From: Oscillospiraceae bacterium
Lineage (GTDB): Bacteria > Bacillota > Clostridia > Oscillospirales > Oscillospiraceae
Assembly (NCBI GenBank): GCA_017435615.1
Contig: JAFSET010000076.1
Location: 1-61,128, forward strand
DNA length: 61,128 nucleotides
Direction of reading: 5' to 3'
Each line of letters begins with the position of its first letter. Position 1 is the first letter of the stretch. This document shows, one piece after another, positions 51,888 through 60,818 of this stretch. The translations under genes were made by a program, and so were the position numbers. The notes beneath the pieces are model-generated. The model did no database searches. It was not told the origin of the DNA and saw only the letters and a list, made by a program, of their open reading frames with translations.

Positions 51888-52084
51888 GTATCTGTCGATA
51901 TGTTTTCTTGTCTTACAATTTGCCGAATATTCTTCTCTGCCTTAAACCGGGCTACCATGATCTCATGGCCGCAGCCGGTACACCTGAGGCGAAAATCCGC
52001 ACCGGTGCGCAGCACCTTCCAGTTTTTTTCACCACAGGGGTGAGCTTTTTTCATCACCAGGATATCCCCTACCTGCACATCCAT
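51875..52084 (-). CDS. DUF951 protein
   Basis: A 69-residue protein. GDILVMKKAHPCGEKNWKVL and RCTGCGHEIMVAR match DUF951; a single CxxC plus upstream Cys suggests nucleic-acid or metal binding. Function unknown. The ATG overlaps the rarA stop by one base (TAATG), so it is coupled to rarA. Confidence 0.88.
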   Translation of the reverse strand: MDVQVGDILVMKKAHPCGEKNWKVLRTGADFRLRCTGCGHEIMVARFKAEKNIRQIVRQENISTDTSGS

Positions 52085-53349
52085 TATTTCTCCCCCTTTA
52101 CGGCATCCCAGTACTGCTTTGCCGCCTGTTCCACCTTGTTGGGACCGTAAGCATAGTACCGGGCGTTTTTCAGGCCGTCAGGCAAATATTGCTGTGCTAC
52201 CCAATGACCGGGGTAATCATGGGGGTATTTGTAGCCCTGTTCCCGTTCCATGGTATAGGTATCGGCGTGGACATTCTGCAAATGTCTGGGGAAATCTCCC
52301 CCTAAGCCTTTTCGCACATCCTCCAGGGCCATATCCAGTGCAATGTGGCCGGAATTGGACTTGGGAGCCGTAGCCATCAGCACTGCCGCGTCTCCCAGGG
52401 GGATCCGGGCCTCAGGCATTCCCAGCATCAGGGCCATATCCACGCAGGATTTGACAATGGGTAAAATCATGGGATAGGCAAGGCCCACATCCTCGGCTGC
52501 GATCACCATCAACCGGCGGCAGGCAGACTGCATCTGTCCAACCTCCAAAAGCCGTGCCAAATAGTGACAGGCTGCATCCGGGTCTGAGCCACGGATGGAT
52601 TTTTGCAGTGCGGACAGCAAGTCATAGTGGTTATCTCCGTCCCGGTCGGCACGCATGGCGCTTTTTTGGGAAACTACCTTGGCATCTGCCAGGGTCAAAA
52701 GCAGCTTGCCCTCCGCAGGTACACCGGCGGAGAACAAAACCTCCACCGCATTCATAGCCTTGCGGATATCTCCGCCGCAGGCACCGGCAATATATTCCAG
52801 CGCCCCTTCCTCCGGAGCTGCCTGCAAGGCTGTGCGCTGTTCCAAATAGGAGACCGCGCGGCGGATGGCCTGCAGCACCGCATCACTGGAGATCTGCTTA
52901 AACTCAAAAACCGTGGACCGGCTCAGGATGGCGTTGAATACATAAAAGTACGGATTTTCCGTAGTGGAAGCGATCAGCGTGATCTTGCCGTTTTCAATAT
53001 GCTCCAGCAGGGACTGCTGCTGCTTTTTATTAAAGGACTGGATCTCATCCAAATACAGCAGCACCCCCTCCGGGGCCATCAGGGTATCGAGCTGGGCAAC
53101 GATGTTCTTAATATCCGCAGTAGAGGCTGTGGTGGCATTGAGCTGATATAAGGTCCTGTTGGTCTGCTTTGCAATGATCTTAGCCACGGTGGTTTTGCCC
53201 GTTCCGCTTGGACCGTAAAAAATCATATTGGGGATATTGCCGGACTCTACCAAACGCCGCAGAATAGCTCCTTCACCCAAAATATGCTCCTGACCGTACA
53301 CCTGGTCCAGCGTTTCCGGCCGCAGCAGGTCTGCCAAAGGCTGATACAT
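52084..53349 (-). CDS. rarA: Replication-associated recombination protein RarA (MgsA)
   Basis: A 421-residue AAA+ ATPase related to clamp loaders. Walker A YGPSGTGKTT, Walker B LYLDEIQSFNKKQ, sensor-1 STTENPYF, and a C-terminal tetramerisation domain (SNSGHIALDMALEDV) are present. It acts on stalled replication forks and single-strand gaps. AAGGAGGGG lies before the ATG, and an extended -10 promoter precedes it. Confidence 0.93.
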   Translation of the reverse strand: MYQPLADLLRPETLDQVYGQEHILGEGAILRRLVESGNIPNMIFYGPSGTGKTTVAKIIAKQTNRTLYQLNATTASTADIKNIVAQLDTLMAPEGVLLYLDEIQSFNKKQQQSLLEHIENGKITLIASTTENPYFYVFNAILSRSTVFEFKQISSDAVLQAIRRAVSYLEQRTALQAAPEEGALEYIAGACGGDIRKAMNAVEVLFSAGVPAEGKLLLTLADAKVVSQKSAMRADRDGDNHYDLLSALQKSIRGSDPDAACHYLARLLEVGQMQSACRRLMVIAAEDVGLAYPMILPIVKSCVDMALMLGMPEARIPLGDAAVLMATAPKSNSGHIALDMALEDVRKGLGGDFPRHLQNVHADTYTMEREQGYKYPHDYPGHWVAQQYLPDGLKNARYYAYGPNKVEQAAKQYWDAVKGEK

Positions 53350-53374
53350 ACCACCCCTCCTTTCAGATTTTTCT

Positions 53375-53403
53375 ATTATAGCACATCCTTTTCATAATTG
53401 CAC
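53375..53403 (-). promoter_or_regulatory. Promoter of rarA-DUF951
   Basis: Extended -10 ATGTGCTATAAT on the minus strand with a weak -35 GTGCAA at 17 bases. Confidence 0.6.
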
Positions 53404-53446
53404 CTGATATTTGAAAAAAATCGAAAAAGCTTCATTGCGCACACAA

Positions 53447-53488
53447 AGGGACGGTTCCTTACGTAGTACTACACCAGGAACCGTCCCT
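53447..53488. repeat. AGGGACGGTTCCT hairpin behind rpe
   Basis: Perfect 13-bp inverted repeat AGGGACGGTTCCT/AGGAACCGTCCCT with a 16-base loop. The sequence resembles a hairpin that recurs in many clostridial genomes. It may terminate the rpe message, but the T-run is weak. Confidence 0.65.
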
Positions 53489-53503
53489 CTGTTTAGATAC
53501 TGA

Positions 53504-54154
53504 TTATGCTTCTATCTGCCGGACAAAGGCCGGTTTGTCCGCGGCCTTATAAAATGCCGAGCCGGCCACCAGTACATTGGCGCCGTTTTCTTTACAGATC
53601 ACACCGGTTTCCAAATCCACGCCGCCGTCTACCTCCAGATAGCACTGGGGATTGACTTCATCGATCATCTGACGCAGCTTCTTCACCTTCGGCATCATAT
53701 CCGCCATGAACTTCTGTCCGCCAAATCCCGGCTCCACAGTCATAACCAGCACCAAATCCACCATAGACAGGTAGGGTGCGACCGCTTCGGCCGGTGTCTT
53801 GGGTTTTACCACAATACCGGGCTTTACACCCATTGCGCGAATCATTTCCAATGCCTTTTTGGTATTTTCGGCGGTGTCCGCCTCAACATGGATGGTCAGA
53901 ATATCCGATCCGGCTTTGCAAAATTCTTCCACATAACGGATGGGTCTGTCGATCATCAAATGTACATCCAGCACCAAATCGGAAAAGCCCCGGATTCCTT
54001 TCACTGTGGAGTAGCCAAAGGACAAATTGGGCACAAAATGTCCGTCCATAATATCAATATGCAGCCATTTTGCGCCATTTTGCGCTGTTTGGGTCAGATC
54101 ACGCTGTAAATTCATGGCATCCGCTGCCAGGATCGAGGGAGATAAAATAGCCAT
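53504..54154 (-). CDS. rpe: Ribulose-phosphate 3-epimerase
   Basis: A 216-residue TIM-barrel epimerase interconverting ribulose-5- and xylulose-5-phosphate. Motifs are SPSILAAD, HIDIMDGHFVPN with metal-binding residues, VHLMIDRP, VEPGFGGQKF and EVDGGVDLETG. It lies 12 bases after the SIS isomerase gene on the same strand, suggesting joint pentose-phosphate work. Confidence 0.94.
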   Translation of the reverse strand: MAILSPSILAADAMNLQRDLTQTAQNGAKWLHIDIMDGHFVPNLSFGYSTVKGIRGFSDLVLDVHLMIDRPIRYVEEFCKAGSDILTIHVEADTAENTKKALEMIRAMGVKPGIVVKPKTPAEAVAPYLSMVDLVLVMTVEPGFGGQKFMADMMPKVKKLRQMIDEVNPQCYLEVDGGVDLETGVICKENGANVLVAGSAFYKAADKPAFVRQIEA

Positions 54155-54166
54155 CGTTATGCCTCC

Positions 54167-54772
54167 TTAAAGTGCTTTATTGTTCAGCCGTTCCCCTACC
54201 GCACCGCCGGGGTGGATCAGGGCAAATTGCTCGGCTTGGTATCCTGTGTGTTCGATCATTGCCGCCTGCAATGCGTGGAAGATCACGCAAAGGGCTGTGG
54301 TGCTGGTAGTGCCCTGGGCGTTCCATTTATCTGTTTCCCGGTTCACATACTGCTTGAGAACCACATCCGCAGCCTGGGCCAGCGGAGACTCCAAATTTTC
54401 TGTGACGGTGATAATCGATACGCCTTTAGCCTTGCAAATATCCACGATCGGCAGCAGCTCCCTGGTCTTGCCGCCACGGGACGCAAATACCATCACATCC
54501 CCCTTTTGGAGAAAGCCGGTGGCGCCGTGAACCGCCTCTGCCGGGGAAATAAACCGGGCAGGACGCTCAATGCAGCACATCAAGTGAGCAAAGTGCTGAC
54601 AGATAATGCCGCTGTGACCGCTGCCGGCCGCACCGATCCGGGGTGCTGCGCACAGAAGCTCCACAGCTTTTGAAAACTGTTCCTCGTCCACAAAGGACTT
54701 CATTTCACGAATACAGGCTTCCTCGATATCATAGGCTTCTTTGGCCGCCTGCAATGCTTCTTTGGAAATCAT
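54167..54772 (-). CDS. SIS-domain sugar-phosphate isomerase (KpsF/GutQ-like, no CBS)
   Basis: A 201-residue single SIS domain. AGSGHSGIICQHFAHL, SPAEAVHGATGFLQKGDV and HPGGAVGERL match arabinose-5-phosphate isomerases (KdsD/KpsF/GutQ), but the two CBS domains of the 320-residue enzymes are absent. It could isomerise a ketopentose or hexulose phosphate, feeding the rpe product encoded next. Substrate unknown. GGAGGAG precedes the ATG. Confidence 0.82.
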   Translation of the reverse strand: MISKEALQAAKEAYDIEEACIREMKSFVDEEQFSKAVELLCAAPRIGAAGSGHSGIICQHFAHLMCCIERPARFISPAEAVHGATGFLQKGDVMVFASRGGKTRELLPIVDICKAKGVSIITVTENLESPLAQAADVVLKQYVNRETDKWNAQGTTSTTALCVIFHALQAAMIEHTGYQAEQFALIHPGGAVGERLNNKAL

Positions 54773-54922
54773 AAGACTCCTCCTGATCTGTTACTGTATG
54801 TAGCATACTATTTTTGCTTCTATATTTCAAGTCGCATTTTTCACAATTTGTGTTTAAATCGTCTGTAGTTTGCACTTTTTTATCGCAATAAAAAATGTTC
54901 CATCCGGAAATGTCAAAAACGG

Positions 54923-54951
54923 TTGACGCACCAAAAACCCTTTGATATAAT
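54923..54951 (+). promoter_or_regulatory. SigA promoter of the YjbQ-family gene
   Basis: TTGACG, 17 bases, TATAAT, 47 bases before the start codon. Confidence 0.8.
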
Positions 54952-54997
54952 AGCCCCGGCTAAAAGCATTTATAAAGGTTTTAAGGAGGAATTTACT

Positions 54998-55618
54998 ATG
55001 GAATTGACAATGATTCAAAAAGAGCTACAATTGCAGTCCCGGGGTTGGATCCCCACCTTCCACGACATCTCCATCGATGTGCACAAGATCGTTGAGGAGT
55101 CCGGCATTAAGAACGGTACAGTTTCCGTGGTCTCTCACCACACCACCTGCTCCGTTATGATCCAGGAGTGCTCCCACGACTTTGACTCCTTCGATTTGGA
55201 GTATCTGCAGCACGATTTGCTGGACATTATGCGGAAAATGATCCCTGACTATGTGAACGAAGGCGACTACCGTCACCCCGGCCCTGTTCACGCACAGTTT
55301 GGCCGCTATGTGGATGAGCCCGGCAACTTTACATCCATGAACACCGACGGTCACCTGCGCAGTGTCTTCTTCGGCCGCAGCGAGACTCTGACCATCAAGG
55401 ACGGCAAGCTGGATCTGGGCGAATTTGCTCACATCTACTTCATCGACTGGGACCACGTTCGCGCACGCCCCCGTCAGGTCAACCTGACCCTGTTCGGCAC
55501 CACCGAGGATGTGGGCGACCGCAAGTACAACGGCGGCGAGGTGATCAACACTCTGCGTAAGTTCCCTGCAGAGGAAAAGGCCTATATGGCTCAGTACGAC
55601 GAGTGGAAGATTCGCTAA
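54998..55618 (+). CDS. YjbQ/UPF0047-family protein
   Basis: A 206-residue protein of the YjbQ (UPF0047) family. GTVSVVSHHTTCSVMIQE is the conserved core, and HLRSVFFGRSETLTIKDGKLDLGEF followed by FIDWDHVRARPRQVNLTLFG is the family end. Family members have reported thiamin-phosphate-synthase-like activity in vitro, but the role is unclear. At 206 residues it is longer than the common 130-140, with an insertion near ECSHDFDSFDLEYLQHDLL and a C-terminal tail. AAGGAGG lies before the ATG. GC-ending codons suggest high expression. Confidence 0.85.
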   Translation: MELTMIQKELQLQSRGWIPTFHDISIDVHKIVEESGIKNGTVSVVSHHTTCSVMIQECSHDFDSFDLEYLQHDLLDIMRKMIPDYVNEGDYRHPGPVHAQFGRYVDEPGNFTSMNTDGHLRSVFFGRSETLTIKDGKLDLGEFAHIYFIDWDHVRARPRQVNLTLFGTTEDVGDRKYNGGEVINTLRKFPAEEKAYMAQYDEWKIR

Positions 55619-55628
55619 TCCCATACAT

Positions 55629-55665
55629 AAAAATCCTGCGGCTGCAATCAGCCGCAGGATTTTTT
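55629..55665. terminator. Bidirectional terminator between convergent genes
   Basis: 16-bp stem AAAAATCCTGCGGCTG/CAGCCGCAGGATTTTT with loop CAAT, T-runs on both strands. Confidence 0.9.
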
Positions 55666-57016
55666 ATACAACAATTATGATTTCAGGCGTGGTCTTTGCA
55701 AGGACGCCACTATATTTCTGCGCTGTTTCTCCCAAATATATATCGTACTCTCCTAAAAACCCGTTAAACCGGACCTGGCCATTGACATCGGTCACTGCTT
55801 CAATTTCCGTATGCCACTTGTTCTGTATCAGGTCCTTCAGCGTATAATAAGCAGGCTTTGGAGTCATATCGAAGCGCAGCAGGCCGCCGTAAAACCGGTT
55901 CTCTCCCACCTTCATATTGCCCTGAGAAGCACCGATCACCTCCGGATCGTTAGAAGGTACATAGGCATACCCGTCCACCAAGTTCCAATAAATGATCTGC
56001 TCCACATTGGGATGGGCAAACCAGGTAGTGTACAACCCCTCCAGCAGTTCTGCCTGGATCTGCTCATTCTCCGGTTCCGGTCCGGCAGCGGATATGGTGA
56101 CCTCTGTAATTTGAAGGGGTTTCCCAAATCGGCTGTACAGGTCCAATCTGCTGAGTATCTTTTTAGGATTGTACATCACCGGACTCATACGCTTATATTC
56201 CGTAGAAATCATATCCTTACTGGTCAGAGCGTGGAACTGCATACCGATGGCATCAATGCGACAGCCTTTCAACAGCAGATTTTCAACGTATGCATAATAA
56301 ATATCCGTTACTCTGCCTCGTTGCAGCCAGCTTTCATTCACTGCCTCGTTGATCGCAATTTGATTGCCGGAAAAGTATTTTTCTGCCATTTGATAACACC
56401 AGGTAAGGTATTCCGGATCTTCATAGAAGCTCGTGACATTCATCCCTTCCGGCCAATTCATTTCATTGGTCACTTCAATGGTGCGAATTTCGCTCCCGTA
56501 ACGCTCAGATATTTCCTGATACCGGCGTTCCAGCTCCTGTTTAACAGTTTCCACTGGGAGATCTTTCAGCCATTTTGGAAATTGGAAATCATAGGCAAGT
56601 GCGTGTTCCCGCGGCTCGATACCATACTGTCGGCAAAAGTCCATGCACCGGTCAATCGGCGGACGGCGGTACATGGGACTGCTGCCCTTTTTATACCGCA
56701 AATGCCCCTTCTCCGGCTCTGTGGCATTCCAATAAAAGGGAAGGGTCGCCATTGTAAAAACTTCTGAAAAGTACTTTTTATACAGTTCGTTTTTTAAGTC
56801 ACTTTCCATTTCATCCAGCATAAATAAATTTGCACCGAATTTACATTCGTGCTTTTTGTGGACAAGCTTCACGGAAACACCAGTCACAGGATTTCCGGCG
56901 GCATCCAGAATTCTTAATACGCCATCGCCCTTTCTGTATTTTTCAATGTTTTTTTCCAGCAATTTTTTGGTTTCCGGATCACGCAGATGCTCCAGACACT
57001 TTTCTCTTTCCCTCAC
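55664..57016 (-). CDS. Glycoside hydrolase family 10 endo-beta-1,4-xylanase
   Basis: A 450-residue GH10 enzyme. The acid/base is Glu185 in VTNEMNW and the nucleophile Glu305 in LQITEVTIS; the N-terminal ~60 residues and C-terminal ~60 residues look like small beta domains flanking the barrel. No signal peptide, so it acts in the cytoplasm, probably on imported xylo-oligosaccharides. It starts with GTG after AGAAGGGGG. It is divergent from an AraC-type regulator that may control it. Confidence 0.9.
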   Translation of the reverse strand: MREREKCLEHLRDPETKKLLEKNIEKYRKGDGVLRILDAAGNPVTGVSVKLVHKKHECKFGANLFMLDEMESDLKNELYKKYFSEVFTMATLPFYWNATEPEKGHLRYKKGSSPMYRRPPIDRCMDFCRQYGIEPREHALAYDFQFPKWLKDLPVETVKQELERRYQEISERYGSEIRTIEVTNEMNWPEGMNVTSFYEDPEYLTWCYQMAEKYFSGNQIAINEAVNESWLQRGRVTDIYYAYVENLLLKGCRIDAIGMQFHALTSKDMISTEYKRMSPVMYNPKKILSRLDLYSRFGKPLQITEVTISAAGPEPENEQIQAELLEGLYTTWFAHPNVEQIIYWNLVDGYAYVPSNDPEVIGASQGNMKVGENRFYGGLLRFDMTPKPAYYTLKDLIQNKWHTEIEAVTDVNGQVRFNGFLGEYDIYLGETAQKYSGVLAKTTPEIIIVV

Positions 57017-57096
57017 GGTATTGCCCCCTTCTGTATAGATGACTTATATATACCACAGTTTTTGGTGAATAGATACCGCCAAAACGATAAAGAATG

Positions 57097-57126
57097 TTGA
57101 CTTTTCGAAACTACACAATGTATAAT
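57097..57126 (+). promoter_or_regulatory. Promoter of the AraC-type regulator
   Basis: TTGACT, 18 bases, TATAAT in the 135-base divergent region shared with the xylanase gene. Confidence 0.72.
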
Positions 57127-57151
57127 GTAACATAATCAGGTGGTGAGTTTT

Positions 57152-57919
57152 ATGCTATTTCAGCAAGATGCATTGGCTTTTCAGCTTTTTGATGTACTGC
57201 ACCTTCAGCAAGGTTATTCCAAAACCCGAAACACCAACAGGCACTATGATGCCCTTTCTTTCCGGCTACGATCAGACACTGTGATCGATGACGGGAAAAC
57301 TGTTTCCCATCTGAAAGACGGCTCTATTGCCTACTTCCCATCCAATTTTGAATACACTCGGATCGCTAATCACGATGATTTGATCGTTGTGCATTTTAAA
57401 TGTTTCAATTTTACTGGCAGCGGTTTTTCCCACTTTCCGCCCAAAGATCCCCCTTCTTATGAAGTACTTTTTCAACAGCTTTTAGATGTTTGGAACCAAA
57501 ACGAACTGGACCGGCATTATCAATGCTCCGCTATTTTTTGTCAGATCCTATCCAAAATCTACAAAGAAAACCTTCCTGAAAGAATTTTACAAACAAAAAT
57601 CGAGCCATCGATACGCTATATCCGTCAAAATATGTTAAACCAAGATTTTTCGCTGACAAAAGCTTCCAAGCGTTCCTATATCAGCGACGTGTATTTCCGT
57701 AAACTTTTTAAAGAAGCTTATGGGATTTCCCCAAAGCAATATGTCATTCAGCACCGGATCCAACACGCCGCATCTCTCATTCTATCCGGTTGTTGTCCTC
57801 TGCAGGAAGTTGCCCAGCGGTGCGGTTACAGTGACTATAAGCACTTCACAACGGAATTCAAACGCATAATGGGTATTTCTCCTTCTCATTACGAATATAA
57901 TCATATTTCATTATTATAA
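57152..57919 (+). CDS. AraC-family transcriptional regulator
   Basis: A 255-residue regulator. The N-terminal cupin-like sensing part (residues 1-145) includes HYDALSFRLRSDTVI; the C-terminal AraC DNA-binding domain has SLTKASKRSYISDVYFRKLFKEAYGISPKQYV and the second helix-turn-helix PLQEVAQRCGYSDYKHFTTEFKRIMG. Start MLFQQD with AGGTGG 8 bases upstream; in-frame GTGs lie on that site. It probably senses a plant-sugar product and activates the divergent xylanase gene. The gene is more AT-rich than its surroundings. Confidence 0.88.
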   Translation: MLFQQDALAFQLFDVLHLQQGYSKTRNTNRHYDALSFRLRSDTVIDDGKTVSHLKDGSIAYFPSNFEYTRIANHDDLIVVHFKCFNFTGSGFSHFPPKDPPSYEVLFQQLLDVWNQNELDRHYQCSAIFCQILSKIYKENLPERILQTKIEPSIRYIRQNMLNQDFSLTKASKRSYISDVYFRKLFKEAYGISPKQYVIQHRIQHAASLILSGCCPLQEVAQRCGYSDYKHFTTEFKRIMGISPSHYEYNHISLL

Positions 57920-57930
57920 GGGAGTAAAAA

Positions 57931-58557
57931 ATGAAAAATATCAAGCATTTTATTTGGGATTTCGACGGCACATTGGCTGACAGCTATCCCAATCTCATTC
58001 GGTATATGCAGCAGTCTCTTGCAGACTTCGGAAAAACTGCAGATCCGGTAGAAATTCTGGAGAAAATGATGGAGACCGTGGGTCACGCTATCCGGTGGTA
58101 CGATGCACTTTACGATCTCCCCCAATTAAGTGAACGGTTTGACTATTACCATGAGCTGGGACGAAACGATCCTGTTTGCGCCTTTGAAAATGTAACCGAA
58201 GTATTGAGCAGAATTCAGCAGATGGGTGCATACAACTACATTTATACAAACCGTGGGGAAACAGTTGACGGCATGCTGGACCAAATGGGTTTGCGTAGTT
58301 ACTTCAGAGAGATTGTCAAGGCAGGAGACCCGGAATTTGAATTCAAACCCTCTCCCAGGTCTATCCTGTACTTGATGCAAAAATACGGCGGAACACCGGA
58401 CAACACCGTTATGATCGGAGACCGGAAATGTGACTTGGAATCCGGCTACCTGGCCGGCTGCAAAACAATTCATCTGCAGACCCCCTCCGTTTTGCAGTAT
58501 CCCCCCTGCAACTGGCGCATTACAAATTACCAGGAAATGTTGGATAAATTACAGTAA
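57931..58557 (+). CDS. HAD-superfamily phosphatase
   Basis: A 208-residue HAD hydrolase. Motif I WDFDGTLADS, motif II YTNRGE, motif III Lys in EFKPSPRS, motif IV GDRKCDLESG; a small helical cap follows motif I. It lies 11 bases after the AraC regulator gene on the same strand, so it is cotranscribed with it. It may dephosphorylate a sugar phosphate; substrate unknown. Confidence 0.85.
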   Translation: MKNIKHFIWDFDGTLADSYPNLIRYMQQSLADFGKTADPVEILEKMMETVGHAIRWYDALYDLPQLSERFDYYHELGRNDPVCAFENVTEVLSRIQQMGAYNYIYTNRGETVDGMLDQMGLRSYFREIVKAGDPEFEFKPSPRSILYLMQKYGGTPDNTVMIGDRKCDLESGYLAGCKTIHLQTPSVLQYPPCNWRITNYQEMLDKLQ

Positions 58558-58560
58558 ACA

Positions 58561-58600
58561 AACAGCGAGTCGGTTTTCAATTTGAAACCGACTCGCTGTT
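58561..58600 (+). terminator. Terminator of araC-HAD
   Basis: Stem AACAGCGAGTCGGTTT.C/.GAAACCGACTCGCTGTT, about 18 bp with a small loop. Confidence 0.8.
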
Positions 58601-58794
58601 ATTATATAGAATAAATTCCGTCCATTTCTGGTTTTCGATATGATATTTTTGAAAATAGTAGTCAAATGATATCATTTCCATAAAGCAACCTTTGGGGAGA
58701 ACTTGAACGAAATACTTGGATTTTCGGGACAGATCGTGCGATTCATCTCGTAGCATCTGTTCCCTTTTTCTTTTTGACGCCCTTACAGTTTCTG

Positions 58795-58824
58795 TTGACA
58801 AAAATATATACTTCGTGTTATGAT
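58795..58824 (+). promoter_or_regulatory. Promoter of the PadR operon
   Basis: TTGACA, 18 bases, TATGAT, 25 bases before the PadR start. PadR proteins commonly repress their own promoters; an imperfect ATATATACTTCGTGTTATGATGTAT dyad surrounds the -10 (58804-58828). Confidence 0.75.
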
Positions 58825-58848
58825 GTATGTCGCATAAGGAGGTATGGT

Positions 58849-59169
58849 ATGGATACTCAGTTAAAACGAGGTCTTTTAGATGTATGTGTGTTGGCTGCGA
58901 TTAAAAGCGAGGATTCATATGGATATAAGATCATCAAAGATATGATGCCGTATATCGAACTTTCTGAATCCACCTTATATACCATTTTAAAACGCTTAGA
59001 AACTGCAAATATGCTGACCGTCCGCACCACAGAACATGGTGGCAGACTTCGGAAATATTACCGGATAACCGGATTGGGACTGAAACGCATTGAGGATTTC
59101 AAGGATGAGTGGAAAGAAATTCTGTCAATATATCGATTCGTAACTAGGGAGGACAATGAAAATGAGTAA
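58849..59169 (+). CDS. PadR-family transcriptional regulator
   Basis: A 106-residue winged-helix repressor. LKRGLLDVCVLAAIKSEDSYGYKI is the PadR opening; SESTLYTILKRLETANMLTV is the recognition helix; GLKRIEDFKDEWKEI the C-terminal helix. AAGGAGG lies 6 bases before the ATG. It overlaps the next gene (14 bases), forming the common PadR-DUF1700-DUF4097 order. Confidence 0.9.
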   Translation: MDTQLKRGLLDVCVLAAIKSEDSYGYKIIKDMMPYIELSESTLYTILKRLETANMLTVRTTEHGGRLRKYYRITGLGLKRIEDFKDEWKEILSIYRFVTREDNENE

Positions 59170-59761
59170 ACAAGAGTTTATTGAGCAATTACGCAAGGGC
59201 CTGGCGGACCTCCCCCGGGAAGACATTAAGGAACGCTTAACATTTTACAGTGAAATGATAGATGACCGAATGGAAGAAGGTATTACGGAGGAGGATGCGG
59301 TTAGCAGGATTGGACCAGTCGATACGATTATATCTCAGATCAAGGCAGATATCCCACCTGCCAAACTCGTAAGAGAAAGTATCACGCCAAAGAAGCAACT
59401 AAAAACATGGGAAATCATACTTTTGGTGCTCGGCTCTCCAATTTGGCTTTCTCTTCTGATTGCGGCATTTGCTGTAATTCTTTCGCTTTATATTTCGTTA
59501 TGGTCTGTGGTAATTTCCTTGTGGGCTGTTTTCAGTTCACTTATTGGCTGTGCGTTTAGCGGTGTGATAGCAGGAATTATCTTTGCTTGCAGCAACAATG
59601 TTCTTTCGGCTATTGCTATGCATGCTGCAGGAATCATCTGTGCCGGACTTTCCATTTTTATGTTCTACGGATGCAAAGCAGCAACAAAAGGCACTTTGAT
59701 ACTTGCAAAGAAATTTGTTGCGTGTATTAAAAACTGCTTTCATAAAAAGGAGAATGTGTAA
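59162..59761 (+). CDS. DUF1700 membrane protein
   Basis: A 199-residue protein. The N-terminal ~60 residues (QEFIEQLRKGLADLPREDIKERL, EGITEEDAVSRIG) are the DUF1700 cytoplasmic domain; two to three membrane segments follow from residue 80. Start MSKQEF has GGAGG 9 bases upstream; an ATG two codons earlier is closer. Associated by operon with PadR and DUF4097; these operons have been linked to cell-envelope stress, but the role here is inferred. Confidence 0.85.
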   Translation: MSKQEFIEQLRKGLADLPREDIKERLTFYSEMIDDRMEEGITEEDAVSRIGPVDTIISQIKADIPPAKLVRESITPKKQLKTWEIILLVLGSPIWLSLLIAAFAVILSLYISLWSVVISLWAVFSSLIGCAFSGVIAGIIFACSNNVLSAIAMHAAGIICAGLSIFMFYGCKAATKGTLILAKKFVACIKNCFHKKENV

Positions 59762-60726
59762 TGAAAAAATCAACAAAAATATGGATGACCATAGCAGCTT
59801 CTTTTGTGTTGGTTGCGGGTATCATTTTCGGAGGTGTGATGACGATGCTCAAATGGGATTTTACGAAATTGTCAACGGTTAAATATGAAACCCATGATTA
59901 CGAAATTGCTGAATATTTTAATAACATATCGATTATAACCGATACAGCCGATGTTGTATTTATACCTTCTGAAAACCAAAAAACATCCGTTGTCTGCCAC
60001 GAACGAGAAAACAGAAAACATTCGGTTGCGGTGCAGAACGGTAATCTTGTAATCGAGATTGTTGATACACAAAAATGGTATGAGTATATCGGTATAAACA
60101 TCGGCAAGCCGAAAATAACAGTATATATTCCGCAGGACAAATACGGTGCTCTTTTTGTAAAATCCACTACCGGTAATATAGAAATACCCAAAGAATTCAA
60201 ATTCGAAAACATTGATATCTCGGAAAGCACAGGCAATGTAACGAACTATGCTTCCGCTTCGGAAAATATCATAATTAAGACAAGTACAGGCAAAATTCGT
60301 GTAGAGAATGTATCCGCAAACACACTGGATCTTTCCGTTTCAACGGGTGGGATTACGGTTTCTAATGTAACCTGCGAAAATGATGTTAAAATTTATGTTT
60401 CTACCGGGAAGACGAATCTGACTAATATCGAGTGTAAAAATGTCGTGTCGGAAGGAAACACTGGAGCCATATTCTTGGAAAATGTTATTGCAGCAGAGAA
60501 TTTTTCTATTGAAAGAAGTACAGGTGATGTAAAGTTTGATAGTTGCAATGCTGCCGAGATTTTTGTCGAAACAGATACTGGTGCTGTCAGAGGCAGCTTG
60601 CTTACTGACAAGATATTTATTGTTCAGAGTGATACAGGCAATGTGGATGTCCCAAAATCGGTAGCCGGTGGAAAATGTGAGATCACAACCTCAACCGGTG
60701 ATATTAGCATAAGCATAAAGCAGTAA
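59761..60726 (+). CDS. DUF4097 beta-helix protein
   Basis: A 321-residue protein with one N-terminal membrane anchor (residues ~8-30) and an extracytoplasmic right-handed beta-helix-like domain. About ten turns, each near 20 residues, carry an STG-type motif (TTGNIEI, STGNVTN, STGKIRV, STGGITV, STGKTNL, NTGAIFL, STGDVKF, DTGAVRG, DTGNVDV, STGDISI). This is the DUF4097 pattern of putative adhesin or scaffold proteins. The start overlaps the preceding stop by one base (TAATG). Confidence 0.85.
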   Translation: MKKSTKIWMTIAASFVLVAGIIFGGVMTMLKWDFTKLSTVKYETHDYEIAEYFNNISIITDTADVVFIPSENQKTSVVCHERENRKHSVAVQNGNLVIEIVDTQKWYEYIGINIGKPKITVYIPQDKYGALFVKSTTGNIEIPKEFKFENIDISESTGNVTNYASASENIIIKTSTGKIRVENVSANTLDLSVSTGGITVSNVTCENDVKIYVSTGKTNLTNIECKNVVSEGNTGAIFLENVIAAENFSIERSTGDVKFDSCNAAEIFVETDTGAVRGSLLTDKIFIVQSDTGNVDVPKSVAGGKCEITTSTGDISISIKQ

Positions 60727-60785
60727 ACAAGCCATATCTTTTAGGTTATTATAAAACAGGTGGACCGGTCAACCTGTTCCAAACA

Positions 60786-60817
60786 ACAAACCCCCGGCCT
60801 TTCGGTCGGGGGTTTGT
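60786..60817 (-). terminator. Terminator behind the broken 5S copy
   Basis: 14-bp stem ACAAACCCCCGgCC/GGtCGGGGGTTTGT with loop TTTC, ending two bases from the 5S-like sequence. Confidence 0.75.
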
Positions 60818-60818
60818 C

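Noticed and set aside
58577-58801. Minus-strand frame of 74 codons between HAD and PadR genes
   Set aside because: Overlaps the araC-HAD terminator and the PadR promoter; only a weak AGGGA before an internal ATG. Could be a remnant, but not supported.
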